From: Sporisorium sorghi
Taxonomy: Eukaryota > Basidiomycota > Ustilaginomycetes > Ustilaginales > Ustilaginaceae
Reading direction: 5' to 3'
Length of the DNA stretch: 26,249 nucleotides
Assembly (NCBI GenBank): GCA_023212695.1
Contig: JALCCG010000290.1
Location: 1 to 26,249 of the forward strand
Shown here: in pieces, positions 16,976-26,177 of the stretch
Position numbering within the stretch: position 1 is the first letter of the stretch
How the letters are laid out: the number at the start of each line of letters is the position of its first letter
Notes under the pieces: generated by a model
What the model was told of the DNA's origin: nothing
Seen by the model: only the letters and a program-made list of their open reading frames with translations
Database searches by the model: none
Translations under genes and position numbers: made by a program

Positions 16976-18058
16976 AACTCAAGGTGGGGTTGGATGTAGA
17001 TATGGTTGGAGAAAGAGAGAAGTTCGAGGTGGATCTGTAACGTTACTTGCGCATGACTTGTTAATGATTACCATTGCTACTTTTGGAGCTCTTGGAGCTG
17101 AAGGGTCTGGAATCGGTTCCTGAGTCGAGTTGGGGGTTAGAGTTGACCGGTCGGTCAAGGGTGTTGTAGGATGTGCATAACTGGACACGTTCTGTCGGAG
17201 CAATGCGTCGATGAAATGTTGGAATGCTTTGACAGGTGTAGCCATTCAGTGGAACCGGTGGGACGATCGCATGGAAGCTTGGTCTTCGCAGATGTGACGG
17301 GGGGGTGTTTGGTGTGGGACCGGTGAATAGGCGTTAGATTTTCCCGCTAGCGAATGGCTCGCAGAACGGTGAGCAACGTTTTCGACGTGACAAAACGTGC
17401 GCCCGCTCGCGTTTCTCTTTCCCGCATGAAGCGCTGCTGGCTCTCGACATGGTCGAACTGCATCGAGGTAGCATGGTTGTGGACAGTGTCGGAGGTGGCT
17501 CGGTCTGTCGGTGTGTCGGTTGATTTGCGAGCGAGAGGTGGGTTGCATAAACGAGGTTCTCTCTCACAGAGCTTCTTGGCAAGGGTCTGGTGTTTATGCA
17601 GCGAGAGAGGTTGGCTTGCGATGACGGTTGGTTTCGCAGCGGTTGGTTAGTTGACACCCTGAAGTGCCTTGCGCCTTGCGCCCCACCCATCTCCGCCGAC
17701 GACGCCGCCGGTCACGTCGCACGCCCTTGTTTTGTTTCTTCTTGATCTTCTCGACTCTCACACCACTTCTGCAGCGACAAGGCACACACTGCACTTGCAT
17801 CTCGGCTACAACACTGCAGAGGAGATCGCTCGGTCCGCCGTCTTCCGTTTCGCTTTGTACGCCGCCCGCACGTGGACCACACGACGCACATCGCACTTTC
17901 CCGTCGTAGTCGCTTGCTTAATCAACACCAACCACTCTGCGTTTGCTTTTGCTCGCTGGTCGAGCTCGAAAAAGACATATACACACACGCCTAGGTAGGT
18001 GCAGATGTCTCTTGTTCACTCGGTCCAACCACTCACACACCTCCCAATCTTCTCGACC
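16976..18058. other. Intergenic region before the secreted phosphatase gene
   Basis: About 1.1 kb. The left part is the presumed 3' UTR of the fusion gene; the right part (from about 17660) is C/T-rich, with short CA repeats near 17977-17987, and looks like a promoter and leader. A minus-strand frame at 17334-17690 and several short plus frames show no family features. An upstream in-frame ATG at 18005 belongs to this leader. No RNA gene was seen. Confidence 0.45.
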
Positions 18059-19163
18059 ATGGTCTCGTCTTCCGCGTTCCTCGCTCTGCTCGCCGTCGCC
18101 GCTTCGGGCGTTCAGGCCGCCCCTGCATTCGTCATTCCCTTCTGGAAGCCGCTCGCCATGCCGGCCAAGTCGTACAACTTCACCGTAAGTTCCCCCTTCC
18201 CCTCTGCTTCGATCGCTTACCCCAACTCGACTCTAACCCTCATTGCTCCGTTTGCAGACGTACACGGGCTACTTCAAGTACGACACGGTCGAAGGCACCA
18301 CGCTGCCCGCCGTTGCGCCCAACTTTGGTCTGCGCGACAACGCGACCTGGTCGGACCTCACTGCCAAGCTCTTCGAGCTCAACGCCCAAGGTGCGCTGCA
18401 GGATGGGTCGTCGTACAAGCTGCTCTTCGCGGGTCGTCACGGGCAAGGTGTGCACAATGTCGCCGAGAGCAAGTACGGTACTCCTGCGTGGGACTCGTAC
18501 TGGTCCGAGCTGACCACGGACGGCACGCTTGTGTGGGGGCCGGATGCGAAGTTGACGGCGCTGGGGGTGGAGCAGGCGCAGGCGGTGAACGATGCGTGGA
18601 AGGCGATGCTGCAGCAGAAGGATGCGGCGCCTTTGCCGAGCCGGCTGTTTTCGAGCCCCTTGAGCCGCGCGCTGTCGACGCTCGAGATCTCGTTCGATGG
18701 GATTTTGGTCAGCAACCCGAACAACACGGCGCCGGCGCAGAAGCAGCCGGGACTGGGCGGGTTGTTGGGCGATGTGACGGGCGCGATCGGCAAGGCGCTC
18801 CAGCCGAAGCTCATGCCGGAAGTCAAAGAGCTCTTCCGCGAGGAGTACGGCGAGCACACGTGCGACGAGCGCACCACCAAAACGCAGCTGCACAAGACGT
18901 ACCCCAACGTCGCGTTCGAACCTGGTTTCACGGAGAAGGACGAGTTGTGGACGACGACGCGCGAGACGGACGCCCACTTGGACGGAAGGATCCAGCAGGC
19001 GCTGACGCAGATGTGGAACGAGGCCCAGCCAGACCAGGTCGTCTCGCTGACGAGCCATTCGGGTGTCATGCAGAGCATCTTTAGGGTTGTGGGGCATTAC
19101 CCGATCCACCCGCCGACGGGAGCGCTCATTCCGCTGATCATCAAGGCGACGCCGCAGAAGTGA
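18059..19163 (+). CDS. Secreted histidine phosphatase superfamily protein (phosphoglycerate mutase-like, PMU1 type), 2 exons
   Basis: Exons 18059-18184 and 18258-19163 give 343 residues. The start at 18059 (ACCATGG) opens a clear signal peptide, MVSSSAFLALLAVAASGVQA, so the protein should enter the secretory pathway; an in-frame ATG at 18005 would add 18 residues and bury that signal. Branch-1 histidine phosphatase motifs follow: LLFAGRHGQGVHNVAE with catalytic H103, FSSPLSRAL (R179), the acidic FREEYGEHTCDER (about 235-247) and LTSHSGVMQS with the second His, H309. These enzymes form a phosphohistidine and hydrolyse or move phosphate groups. The pattern resembles yeast PMU1 and related phosphomutase-like proteins, which are not normally secreted. 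A Gly/Pro/Ala-rich insert lies at about 193-225. The substrate is unknown. Confidence 0.87.
18185..18257 (+). other. Intron of the secreted phosphatase gene
   Basis: A 73-nt GT-AG intron, phase 0: donor GTAAGTT, branch-like CTCTAAC near 18231-18237, pyrimidine-rich tail and acceptor TTTGCAG. Joining gives KSYNFTTYTGYFKYDT, whose second part is the family's first conserved block. Confidence 0.9.
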
Positions 19164-19313
19164 GGCGTGCTCGATGCTTTGCTGTTGATATGGGCTTTTG
19201 TCACACACTTTCTCGCTCTCTCACACTCTCTTTCTCTCCCTTTCACTCCTCGCTGCGCTGTAAATCGCTAGACAACTCGCTTCCAATTACCAAAAGAATG
19301 AACCACCGCCCCT

Positions 19314-20429
19314 TCACTGCCACACCTTGGCCCCGTCCATCTGCTTCTTCAAGTTCCACTTCTCGGCCCTCTCCGTATCGATCAGCACCGCCACTTTGCC
19401 CTGATTCTCGCCCGTGAACAACCGCAAAAACGCATCCTCGGCACCGTACACGCCAAAAGTCACATCCTCCCGATTCTTGATCTTGCCCTCTGCCAACATC
19501 TTTGGCACCTCTTGCATAAACTTGCCGATCCATTTCGGAATGTACGAGCTGACGAGGAAGCCCTGGTACTTGATCTCCTTGGTGACGATGTTGAACAGGT
19601 TCTTCGGATAGACCACTTTGTCGGGGGAGTCTGCGCTGTAGCCGGAGATGTAGCCGCAAGCGACGATGATTCCGTAGCGCGCGGCGTTGTCGATGTAAGC
19701 CTCGAGTTGATCGCCGCCGACGTTGTCGTAGTAGTAGTGGATGCCTGTTTCGCCTGCGAAAGATTTCAGTTTGGCGGGGTGGTTTTCGGTCTTGTAGTTG
19801 ATAGTCTCGTCTGCGCCGAGGGAGCGGACGAAGGAGCATTTCTCGTCCGATCCGGCGGACGCGATGACTTTGACACCAGCTTGATGAGCGAGCTGTACGA
19901 CGAGCTGGCCCACGGCACCTGCTGCGCCGGAGACGAACATCTTATTGCCCGGCTTGAGATCGCCGATGATCTCCTTGAGCGACATGTACGCCGTCATGCC
20001 CGCCATGCCCGCCGCACCGAGGTACGTGGTGATGCTCAACCCGTTGGACAGCTGCGCCGGGTCAAACTTGCGGAACGTCGCCGCCGCAGCTGCAGTGTGC
20101 ACAGTGTACTCCTCGATCCCCATCGACCACGCGTACACGACGTCGCCGGGCGCGAAACCGTCGACTTCGGAACGCACCACTTCGCCGATGCCGATGGCGG
20201 TCACGGGCTGACCCACGACATAGGGCGGGGAAAAGTAGCCAATGTCGCCCTTCATCCGGTTACGCATGGTGGGGTCGAGCGAGACGGCGATGTTGCGGGT
20301 GAGGACGCCGCCGTTGAGCGGGATGGTGGCGGGGTCGAGGGTGGTGGAGGAGCGCGTGGTGGTCTCGGCCGGCTTGGGCAGGCCCGTGGGCGTCACTTTG
20401 TTGAAGAGGACTTGGTGGTTGGTGACCAT
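19314..20429 (-). CDS. NADP-dependent alkenal double-bond reductase / prostaglandin reductase-like (MDR superfamily)
   Basis: A 371-residue intronless cytosolic oxidoreductase on the minus strand of the zinc-free medium-chain group (curcumin reductase CurA, leukotriene B4 dehydrogenase, plant double-bond reductases). Signatures: VSLDPTMRNRMKGDIGYFSP (about 49-68), where MDR double-bond reductases carry a DP-x-MR block; TAYMSLKEIIGDLKPG (146-161); the nucleotide-binding loop VSGAAGAVGQLVVQLA (166-181); SAGSDEKCSFVRSLGAD; and IHYYYDNVGGDQLEA. The family reduces the C=C bond of alpha,beta-unsaturated aldehydes and ketones with NADPH, a detoxification reaction. No Zn-binding Cys/His set is present. 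The length is slightly above the usual 340-350 because of a short N-terminal Thr-rich stretch. It is convergent with the phosphatase gene, 150 bp between stops. Confidence 0.9.
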   Translation of the reverse strand: MVTNHQVLFNKVTPTGLPKPAETTTRSSTTLDPATIPLNGGVLTRNIAVSLDPTMRNRMKGDIGYFSPPYVVGQPVTAIGIGEVVRSEVDGFAPGDVVYAWSMGIEEYTVHTAAAAATFRKFDPAQLSNGLSITTYLGAAGMAGMTAYMSLKEIIGDLKPGNKMFVSGAAGAVGQLVVQLAHQAGVKVIASAGSDEKCSFVRSLGADETINYKTENHPAKLKSFAGETGIHYYYDNVGGDQLEAYIDNAARYGIIVACGYISGYSADSPDKVVYPKNLFNIVTKEIKYQGFLVSSYIPKWIGKFMQEVPKMLAEGKIKNREDVTFGVYGAEDAFLRLFTGENQGKVAVLIDTERAEKWNLKKQMDGAKVWQ

Positions 20430-20810
20430 GTTTGCTAGAGTGGTAAGGCGGAGTTGGATGGATGGGGAGGGTAAGACGACAGATGGATGTGGATCGTTTT
20501 ATATTGAGCGTAGAGGAAGCGAGGCGACTGATCGCAAAGCTTTGCTCGCTGACTGTACCTCAGGCTGCTTGCGCTCATCACGGCTATCCAAGCTTTGCAC
20601 ACACCACACGAGTCTAAAGTCCGAATCTCAACATCTTGCCCACAACAAAACAACACTCGTGGCTGATTCCAGCGCTCTCCTTTCTTCTACAGCATTCGGC
20701 AAGCGAAGCTCTCAAATGGCCGGTGCCAGTTTAACCGCATCCGACACAAAAAGTTTGGCAGTTGAGTGGCATGACAATAGGGATGGTCAACGAGATGTGA
20801 GTGACAAAAG

Positions 20811-21104
20811 CACTTAATCTAAAGTGAATGGGGTTGCTCAGTAAAACCTGTTTTTTTCTGTCACTTTAGCTTGGAGGATGATCCTCTCATAACACCAATT
20901 GAGAACCAAAAAGTTGGAAAAAAGGCAAAAAGTTGGGGGAAAAAAAAGAATTTTTTCTGCTAAGTTCTTTAGAGTAAAGAAGTGTCTTGGATGGTGCTTT
21001 ACGGATCTAAAGTTTTTGCCTGCCAAATTTTGCTTTAGTACTAAAGTGCTTTAGCCTAAAGTGCCCTAAAGTGCCCTAAAGCGCGACGTTGACCGTCCCT
21101 AAAG
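20811..21104. repeat. Cluster of CTTTAG / CTAAAG inverted hexamers
   Basis: Hexamers CTTTAG or CTAAAG start at 20819, 20864, 20967, 21007, 21033, 21041, 21049, 21056, 21066, 21076 and 21099. Several pair into short palindromes: CTTTAGTACTAAAG is perfect at 21033-21046, and CTTTAGCCTAAAG at 21049-21061 and CACTTAATCTAAAGTG at 20811-20826 are near-perfect. Two CCCTAAAG units sit 10 bp apart. The island is AT-rich against GC-rich neighbours. It may be a decayed small transposon or a multi-site factor-binding region; no transposase or complete terminal repeat was found. Confidence 0.65.
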
Positions 21105-21190
21105 ACACACCGTTCGACACATTTGCAGCAACAGCGACAAAATCGCCGACTTCCGAGCTGACGACAATGCATTGCCGATCCTCCACTTTT

Positions 21191-21217
21191 GAGAGAGAGA
21201 GAGAGAGAGAGAGAGAG
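21191..21217. repeat. (GA)n dinucleotide microsatellite
   Basis: About 13 uninterrupted GA units, about 510 bp upstream of the SYLF-HAD start. Non-coding. Confidence 0.9.
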
Positions 21218-21358
21218 CTCCGCGGATGCATCTGCGAGATCGACAAGATCGGGCTTTGTCGTGAAGAAGGGCGAGCACGAGAAACAAAAAGCTCAACGCT
21301 CTCTCGAGGTGTCGCACTGCAACATCCCGCGTGTCAGCCAGCCACTGCTCTCACCATG

Positions 21359-21384
21359 CTCAAAGCTCAAAGCTCAAAGCTCAG
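21359..21384. repeat. Short AGCTCAA-type tandem repeat
   Basis: Three to four copies of a 7-bp unit (GCTCAAA) in direct tandem. Small and non-coding; likely slippage. Confidence 0.7.
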
Positions 21385-21729
21385 CCAAGTTGTAGAACAT
21401 TGCATCTCACACCACTCGGAGTGACGGTTCATCGCTCGAAGCTCATTCAGTTTGTGCAACACTCTGCCAACTCGTGTGTCCGGCACATGCCCAAACCTCG
21501 ATAGCATCGTAATCTTTGCCTCTTCGCCTGGAACGAGCACAGCCGTAAATCGCCGGAAGCTTGATCCGAGTGCCGCATCCGTGATAAAAATTTAGAGCGT
21601 TCCTCCGCCTTCTGAACGGACGTTCGAAATCACTGTGACTGCTGCTGACTTGCCTGCCCTCACAATCACCTTCCTTCGCAACTATCACTTTCTCGAAACG
21701 ACTTGCAACTACAGCGACTGGCGGGCATC

Positions 21730-24345
21730 ATGTCGGATCCACCTCCTCCTGCACGACCCTCCACCAACGCTGCTGCCTCCTCATCCTCATCCAACACCGC
21801 CGAGGAAAGCCGATGGAGGCGATGGGGCAAGACCGCTTTCGATAAGTCGATTGTCGTCTCGGACTGGGCGTCGGGCTATGCGAATTCTGCATCAGCCAAA
21901 ATCGGCGGCGAGCGTTTCTGGCCCAAATCCAACGACTTCCCGGAAGAAGTGCTCAAATGCGAGCGCATCCTGCGCGCCTTCACCGTCGAGGGCATCGAGA
22001 CCAAGCCCAAACAAGCTCCCAAAGGGACGACGAGCGACGACGACACCATCGTCGAGCACGACGCCAAGCAGAACAGCTTCATCCACAAAAAGCGTAAAGT
22101 GCTGCGCAAAATCCCGCCTGCTGTCATCAAGCGCGCCAAAGGCATCGTCATCTACACGGCGATGCGCAGCGGCATTGCGCCCTTTGGCGGCGCCGGCGGT
22201 GCTGGGCTCATGCTCGCTCGCTTACCGGATGGCAGCTGGAGTGCGCCCTCCGCCATCAGCCCCAACAACTTGGCCGTGGGCCTGCTGTTGGGTTTCGACA
22301 TATTCGACGTCATCCTCGTCGTCAACACCGAGCGCGCCATGGAGTCGTTCAAGTCGCACAAGGTCACGCTTGGCGCCGAGACGGCTGTAGCGGCCGGTCC
22401 GTTTGGGACCGGCATCAGTGGCGAGATGGGCATCGATCGCAGTCCTGTATTTTCGTACGTGCGCTCGCGCGGGCTGTACGGAGGTGTCGAGGCCATGGCG
22501 CAGGCGTTTTTGCACCGGTTTGACGAGAACGAGCGTATATACTACTGGCCGGGTATTACCGCACGGGATATCTTGGAGGGTAAAGTGCGCAAGCCCCCGC
22601 TGGTGGATCCGCTGTATAGGGCGTTGCGCGATGCAGAGACGGGTGTCGCGCAGGGCGATTCTCTAGAAAGAACCGTGTACGAGACCGTGCACGCCCCGCC
22701 GAATGTCGCCGTCAAGCAGCTGCAGCAGGAAGAGTCGGCGGAGCTGTTGCACGATGGAGAGCGGTTGAAGCTCCCGCCTACGCCGGAGGAGTTGGAGGCG
22801 ATGGAGGAGGCGGGCATTCCGGACGAGTTTGATTTGGCGCTCGAGAAGCAGGAGCGTGAAGAGGCGCAGAGGAGGGCGGAAGAGGAGAAGAGGGAGATCA
22901 TGGCGCTGCCACCGCCGCCGAAGCATAAGAACGTGGTCGGGTACTGGCAGTCGAGGGGTACGACGCCGGGTGGCAAGCGACGTGTGGCTCCGTCGCCGTT
23001 GCATCTGCAAAGTGGGGCTGAGGAGGAGGAGAAGACGCTCGATGTGGACGGCGAGGAAGGGGAAGGGAAGATGGACTTGATTGATCTAGACGAGCCGAGT
23101 AGACCGCCTTTGCCGCCTCGCCGTCCGCCATCGTACGACGAGGGCGCGCTGGCGGAGGATCTGGAGGGTACGACGCTCGACACGCCCTTCGAGACGGCCA
23201 AGGAGCTCAGTGCTCACGAAGCGAGTGCGAGTGCGATCGACGGTGAAGCAGTGACGTTGATCGCAGCCGACCCGGCCAGCTCTCGACCCAGCACACCCAA
23301 ATCAGCCATCCCCGTCGAACTGACCCAATCGACCGAATCGCTCTCCCGAACCACCTCGCTCACTCGACCCTCTCGTCCACCACGTCGAGCCGCCGCTGCT
23401 GCCACAAGCGCACCTCGCACACCCACCACCACTTCCTCTCCTCAACTCCACCTCTTTTTCGACTGGGACGAAACCATCACCGCCTCCGACACGCTCCACC
23501 TCATCGCTCCACCCGAAGACACCCAACTCCACGGCCCGCCGTTCTCATCCTACACCTCGGCCTACCTCTCCGACCTCTCCGCTTTCGAATCTTCATTCGG
23601 CGAGCGTTCGACGTGGGACGCGCAGCTCGAGTTTTTAGCTGGAATCGACGCGGTGGAGCGTGCGTCCGTTGCGCGTGTTGAACAGGGCGGCTTGTTCAAG
23701 GGTACATCCGGCGCTGCGATGCTCGAGCGTGCCGAGCGGCAAGTCTCATTCCGCGCGGGCTGGGCGGCGTTCTACACGTGGCTAGCAGAGCAGGTGAGCG
23801 CGGGAGCGGCGGTGGCGGATATCATCAGTGTCGGGTGGAGCAGTGCGTTTATACGGCGCGCTATCGAGCACCACCAGCCTACCAGCGGCGCGGTGATCGG
23901 CACGGTGTACGCGAACGAGGTCGAGCTGGACACCGACGGGCTGGGCACGGGCAAGCTGACCAAGTCGACGAGCGAGGGTGCAATCCGTACCGCGCACGAC
24001 AAGCTGCGTGTCCTGCGTGCGCACCAATCTTCCTCGGAAGTGAGTGTCTACCTTGGCGACTCGACCACCGACCTCCCCTGCATGCTCGCCGCGCAGTACG
24101 GGCTCATCGTCAAGCCACAGGCCGAGTTCGAAGGCGCTTCCATCAGTAAAGTCATCGCCCAGACCAAGCCGCCCATTCGCAAGCTGTATCGCGACGCTCA
24201 AGAGTTTGTGGAGAGTTTTACGCGCGACGATGCCGAGGCACGCAAGGAGGGCGAGGGACTGCTGATCCGCGTAGACGATTGGACACAGGCGCTCGAGGTG
24301 GTTCGACACATTCAGCAGATGCATCAGCCGCAGCAACAGTCGTAG
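21730..24345 (+). CDS. SYLF domain (Ysc84/SH3YL1) fused to a HAD-family phosphatase
   Basis: 871 residues in one uninterrupted frame; the first ATG is 21730 (the frame itself opens at a TTG, 21703). Residues about 68-300 are a SYLF domain: FPEEVLKCERILRAF, IPPAVIKRAKGIVIYTAMRS, GGAGGAGLMLARLPDGSWSA, SPNNLAVGLLLGFDIFDVIL, AVAAGPFGTGISGEMG and SRGLYGGVEAMAQAF. SYLF proteins bind phosphoinositides and actin at endocytic sites. Residues 352-392 are a charged helix, and 455-470 carry PPLPPRRPPSY, which could bind SH3 and WW domains. From about 573 a HAD domain starts: LFFDWDETIT with D578 and D580 as nucleophile and acid/base, SVGWSSAF as motif II, and YLGDSTTDLP (D777) as the metal-binding motif, like phosphoserine phosphatase-type HADs. 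It could be a membrane-directed phosphatase; the substrate is unknown. Confidence 0.88.
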   Translation: MSDPPPPARPSTNAAASSSSSNTAEESRWRRWGKTAFDKSIVVSDWASGYANSASAKIGGERFWPKSNDFPEEVLKCERILRAFTVEGIETKPKQAPKGTTSDDDTIVEHDAKQNSFIHKKRKVLRKIPPAVIKRAKGIVIYTAMRSGIAPFGGAGGAGLMLARLPDGSWSAPSAISPNNLAVGLLLGFDIFDVILVVNTERAMESFKSHKVTLGAETAVAAGPFGTGISGEMGIDRSPVFSYVRSRGLYGGVEAMAQAFLHRFDENERIYYWPGITARDILEGKVRKPPLVDPLYRALRDAETGVAQGDSLERTVYETVHAPPNVAVKQLQQEESAELLHDGERLKLPPTPEELEAMEEAGIPDEFDLALEKQEREEAQRRAEEEKREIMALPPPPKHKNVVGYWQSRGTTPGGKRRVAPSPLHLQSGAEEEEKTLDVDGEEGEGKMDLIDLDEPSRPPLPPRRPPSYDEGALAEDLEGTTLDTPFETAKELSAHEASASAIDGEAVTLIAADPASSRPSTPKSAIPVELTQSTESLSRTTSLTRPSRPPRRAAAAATSAPRTPTTTSSPQLHLFFDWDETITASDTLHLIAPPEDTQLHGPPFSSYTSAYLSDLSAFESSFGERSTWDAQLEFLAGIDAVERASVARVEQGGLFKGTSGAAMLERAERQVSFRAGWAAFYTWLAEQVSAGAAVADIISVGWSSAFIRRAIEHHQPTSGAVIGTVYANEVELDTDGLGTGKLTKSTSEGAIRTAHDKLRVLRAHQSSSEVSVYLGDSTTDLPCMLAAQYGLIVKPQAEFEGASISKVIAQTKPPIRKLYRDAQEFVESFTRDDAEARKEGEGLLIRVDDWTQALEVVRHIQQMHQPQQQS

Positions 24346-24371
24346 GATGGATCGTAGATGTAAGAGAGCAT

Positions 24372-25961
24372 TCAATGATGAAACCCGAGCTTGGAGAGGA
24401 TCGCTTTGCCCTTGCCCACTTTCTCTCCGTTGGGCGATGCTGCCTGTTGCTGTTGCGGTGGCGACGCGTGCTGATGCGACGATGGCGATACGGGCCGGCT
24501 GGGCACCTTTGGCTTCGCGGGCACAGTCAACGTGTTCTGACTCCCACTTCCGGCAGTTACACCCTGTGCAGGGGCCGCCTCGTCGCCATGCTTCTTCGGC
24601 TCCAGCTCAGCAATGCGCTCCTTGGAAAGTATGATCTTGAGCTTGTCCGGGGGCGTATACGCCGCGCCTCGACTCGAACCACCCCTCTCAGCGCCATCCT
24701 CAGCCGTCGTGGGGGCATTGAGCCTGATAACGCGTCTCTTGGGCGTCGTCTCCGCACTCGCCGGCTCGTCGAGCGTCTGCACGTACTGATACAGCTCGTC
24801 TTCAATCTCCCCGCCACCACCGGCACGACCGTACACCGTGCCCTTGGCGTCGTCCGGGAGGCGGTAGTAGGCGGCCTTGATCGCAGCGGCGACCTGGACG
24901 GCTTTGGGTGTCGTCTCTGCCGAATCCGAAAGCAGGGCGATGAGGTACATCGACTGGCCGCTGTCGGAGCGTAGGAGGTGGAGCGCGTGGTTGACGTATT
25001 CGTCGGTGGGGCGCCATTTTGTGATGAGCAGCTCGTTTGGGTCTAAATTGGCGATGCGGTCGGCGGTGGTTGCGTCGAGGTCGTCTGGGTTCTGAAGTGT
25101 GGGTGTGGTGGTTGGCTCGCCGGGTTGCTGTGTGGGGGAGACGGCGCGGTGTCGCGCCTCGGCCTGCTGCCACGCCGCGCTGAACGGCTGCGTGCTCAGA
25201 TCGGTCGGTATCCCACTGCTGCAAACGTACACATTACGCTCACCCCTCGCAGCGATCTTCTCGTCGTACTCCTGGTCGAGCAGCGCACTGAGCGTCATGA
25301 CGAGCGCCACCTCCAGCCCTTTTTTATCCTGCACCTCGAGCCTTTGAATATTGTAGTCCATGATCTGTAATGCCCCTGGCTTCCCCCTCGCTGCAGGCGG
25401 GCGGTACTGTGCAGCGAGGACGCTGGGGTCGGGTTTGCGGATCACCTCGCACGTGTACGCCGACGAGCCTCGTGCAGATCCACCCTCGCGCTTCCAGCAG
25501 AACTCCTCGGCGTTGCGCGACGCAGCGTCGCCAAAGTGGAACCGCCACGACTGCTGAAACGTCATGCTGCGCTTTTCGAGCTCCACTTTGCTGTCCGGGC
25601 TGTACAGTAGCACGTGCTTCTTCTTGCTCGTATACGGCTGTGAGATCGAGGCTAACAGGCAGTCGGGAACGAGACCGTCGAGCAGGATGGTCGCGTAGTG
25701 CGCGTGGTTCGTCGCACGTACCCGGGTATAGCTGGGGGTTTGCCGCGAAAAGTCATTGGACTCCAAAGCGAGCGCGCGCTGTGCAGCCACGTCCGGGATG
25801 GTGCCTGTGAACGCGGTTGGTTTGGAAGAGGAAGATGGACCGTCTTTGGAGGGTACCGGTGGAGCTGTGACGGCGACAGCGGTGGGGTAGATGTCGACGA
25901 TCCATGGTTCGTTTCTGCGCCGAAGAAAGTGGAGTGTGAAGAGCGCTGCGTCTAGGGTCAT
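24372..25961 (-). CDS. Unassigned protein, possibly with a tubby C-terminal-like fold
   Basis: 529 residues on the minus strand from the ATG at 25961 (A at -3). The frame extends to an ATG at 26072, but the 37 extra codons translate a C/T-rich leader, so I prefer the inner start. Residues about 1-250 look folded: MTLDAALFTLHFLRRRNEPW, HYATILLDGLVPDCLLASIS, SWRFHFGDAA, EEFCWKRE, YTCEVIRKPDPSVLAAQY and GALQIMDYNIQRLEVQDKKG. The W-K-R, cargo-like strand and D/E-K pattern faintly recalls basidiomycete tubby C-terminal-like proteins; this is a weak guess. After about 280 it is Thr/Pro/Gln-rich, with a helical piece (NHALHLLRSDSGQSMYLIAL) and a basic tail (GKGKAILSKLGFHH). No signal peptide or membrane segment is seen. 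It is convergent with the SYLF-HAD gene, 26 bp between stops. Confidence 0.72.
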   Translation of the reverse strand: MTLDAALFTLHFLRRRNEPWIVDIYPTAVAVTAPPVPSKDGPSSSSKPTAFTGTIPDVAAQRALALESNDFSRQTPSYTRVRATNHAHYATILLDGLVPDCLLASISQPYTSKKKHVLLYSPDSKVELEKRSMTFQQSWRFHFGDAASRNAEEFCWKREGGSARGSSAYTCEVIRKPDPSVLAAQYRPPAARGKPGALQIMDYNIQRLEVQDKKGLEVALVMTLSALLDQEYDEKIAARGERNVYVCSSGIPTDLSTQPFSAAWQQAEARHRAVSPTQQPGEPTTTPTLQNPDDLDATTADRIANLDPNELLITKWRPTDEYVNHALHLLRSDSGQSMYLIALLSDSAETTPKAVQVAAAIKAAYYRLPDDAKGTVYGRAGGGGEIEDELYQYVQTLDEPASAETTPKRRVIRLNAPTTAEDGAERGGSSRGAAYTPPDKLKIILSKERIAELEPKKHGDEAAPAQGVTAGSGSQNTLTVPAKPKVPSRPVSPSSHQHASPPQQQQAASPNGEKVGKGKAILSKLGFHH

Positions 25962-26175
25962 CGTGGTACAGCTTAATGAGAGGTTAGAGTGGTGGTGCGA
26001 AGAGAGGGGAGAGAGAGAGAGAAAAGTGCAGGATGAAGGCGCAGTCAAGAGCGAGCAAGCAAGCACCGCCATGCCACGCTTTCATCCTCGACGTGGTTCA
26101 GGGTCCAACCGCTCTAACAAAGCTGTGCTGCAGGAAAATGACGCACAGCCCTTTCGCGCGAGATCTAACAAAGTA

Positions 26176-26177
<2 letters not shown>
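25962..26177. promoter_or_regulatory. Upstream region of the unassigned gene
   Basis: Presumed leader and promoter of the minus-strand gene. It contains a GA-rich run near 26005-26025 (CT-rich on the coding strand) and no other recognised element before the terminal T tract. Confidence 0.4.

Larger units (their letters stand above)
20430..21729. promoter_or_regulatory. Divergent intergenic region with an AT-rich repeat island
   Basis: 1.3 kb between the reductase and SYLF-HAD starts, so both promoters should be near the ends. The middle (about 20810-21105) is unusually AT-rich and holds 11 CTTTAG/CTAAAG hexamers. To its right are a GA microsatellite and a short AGCTCAA tandem. Frames here (for example 20838-21026 minus) are short and unlike known proteins. 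Confidence 0.5.

Noticed and set aside
17334..17690. 118-codon minus-strand frame
   Set aside because: The composition is random-like, there is no family motif, and it lies in a presumed promoter and leader.
21056..21104. CCCTAAAG units as telomeric repeats
   Set aside because: Only three units, spaced irregularly and interleaved with CTTTAG palindromes, inside a genic region.
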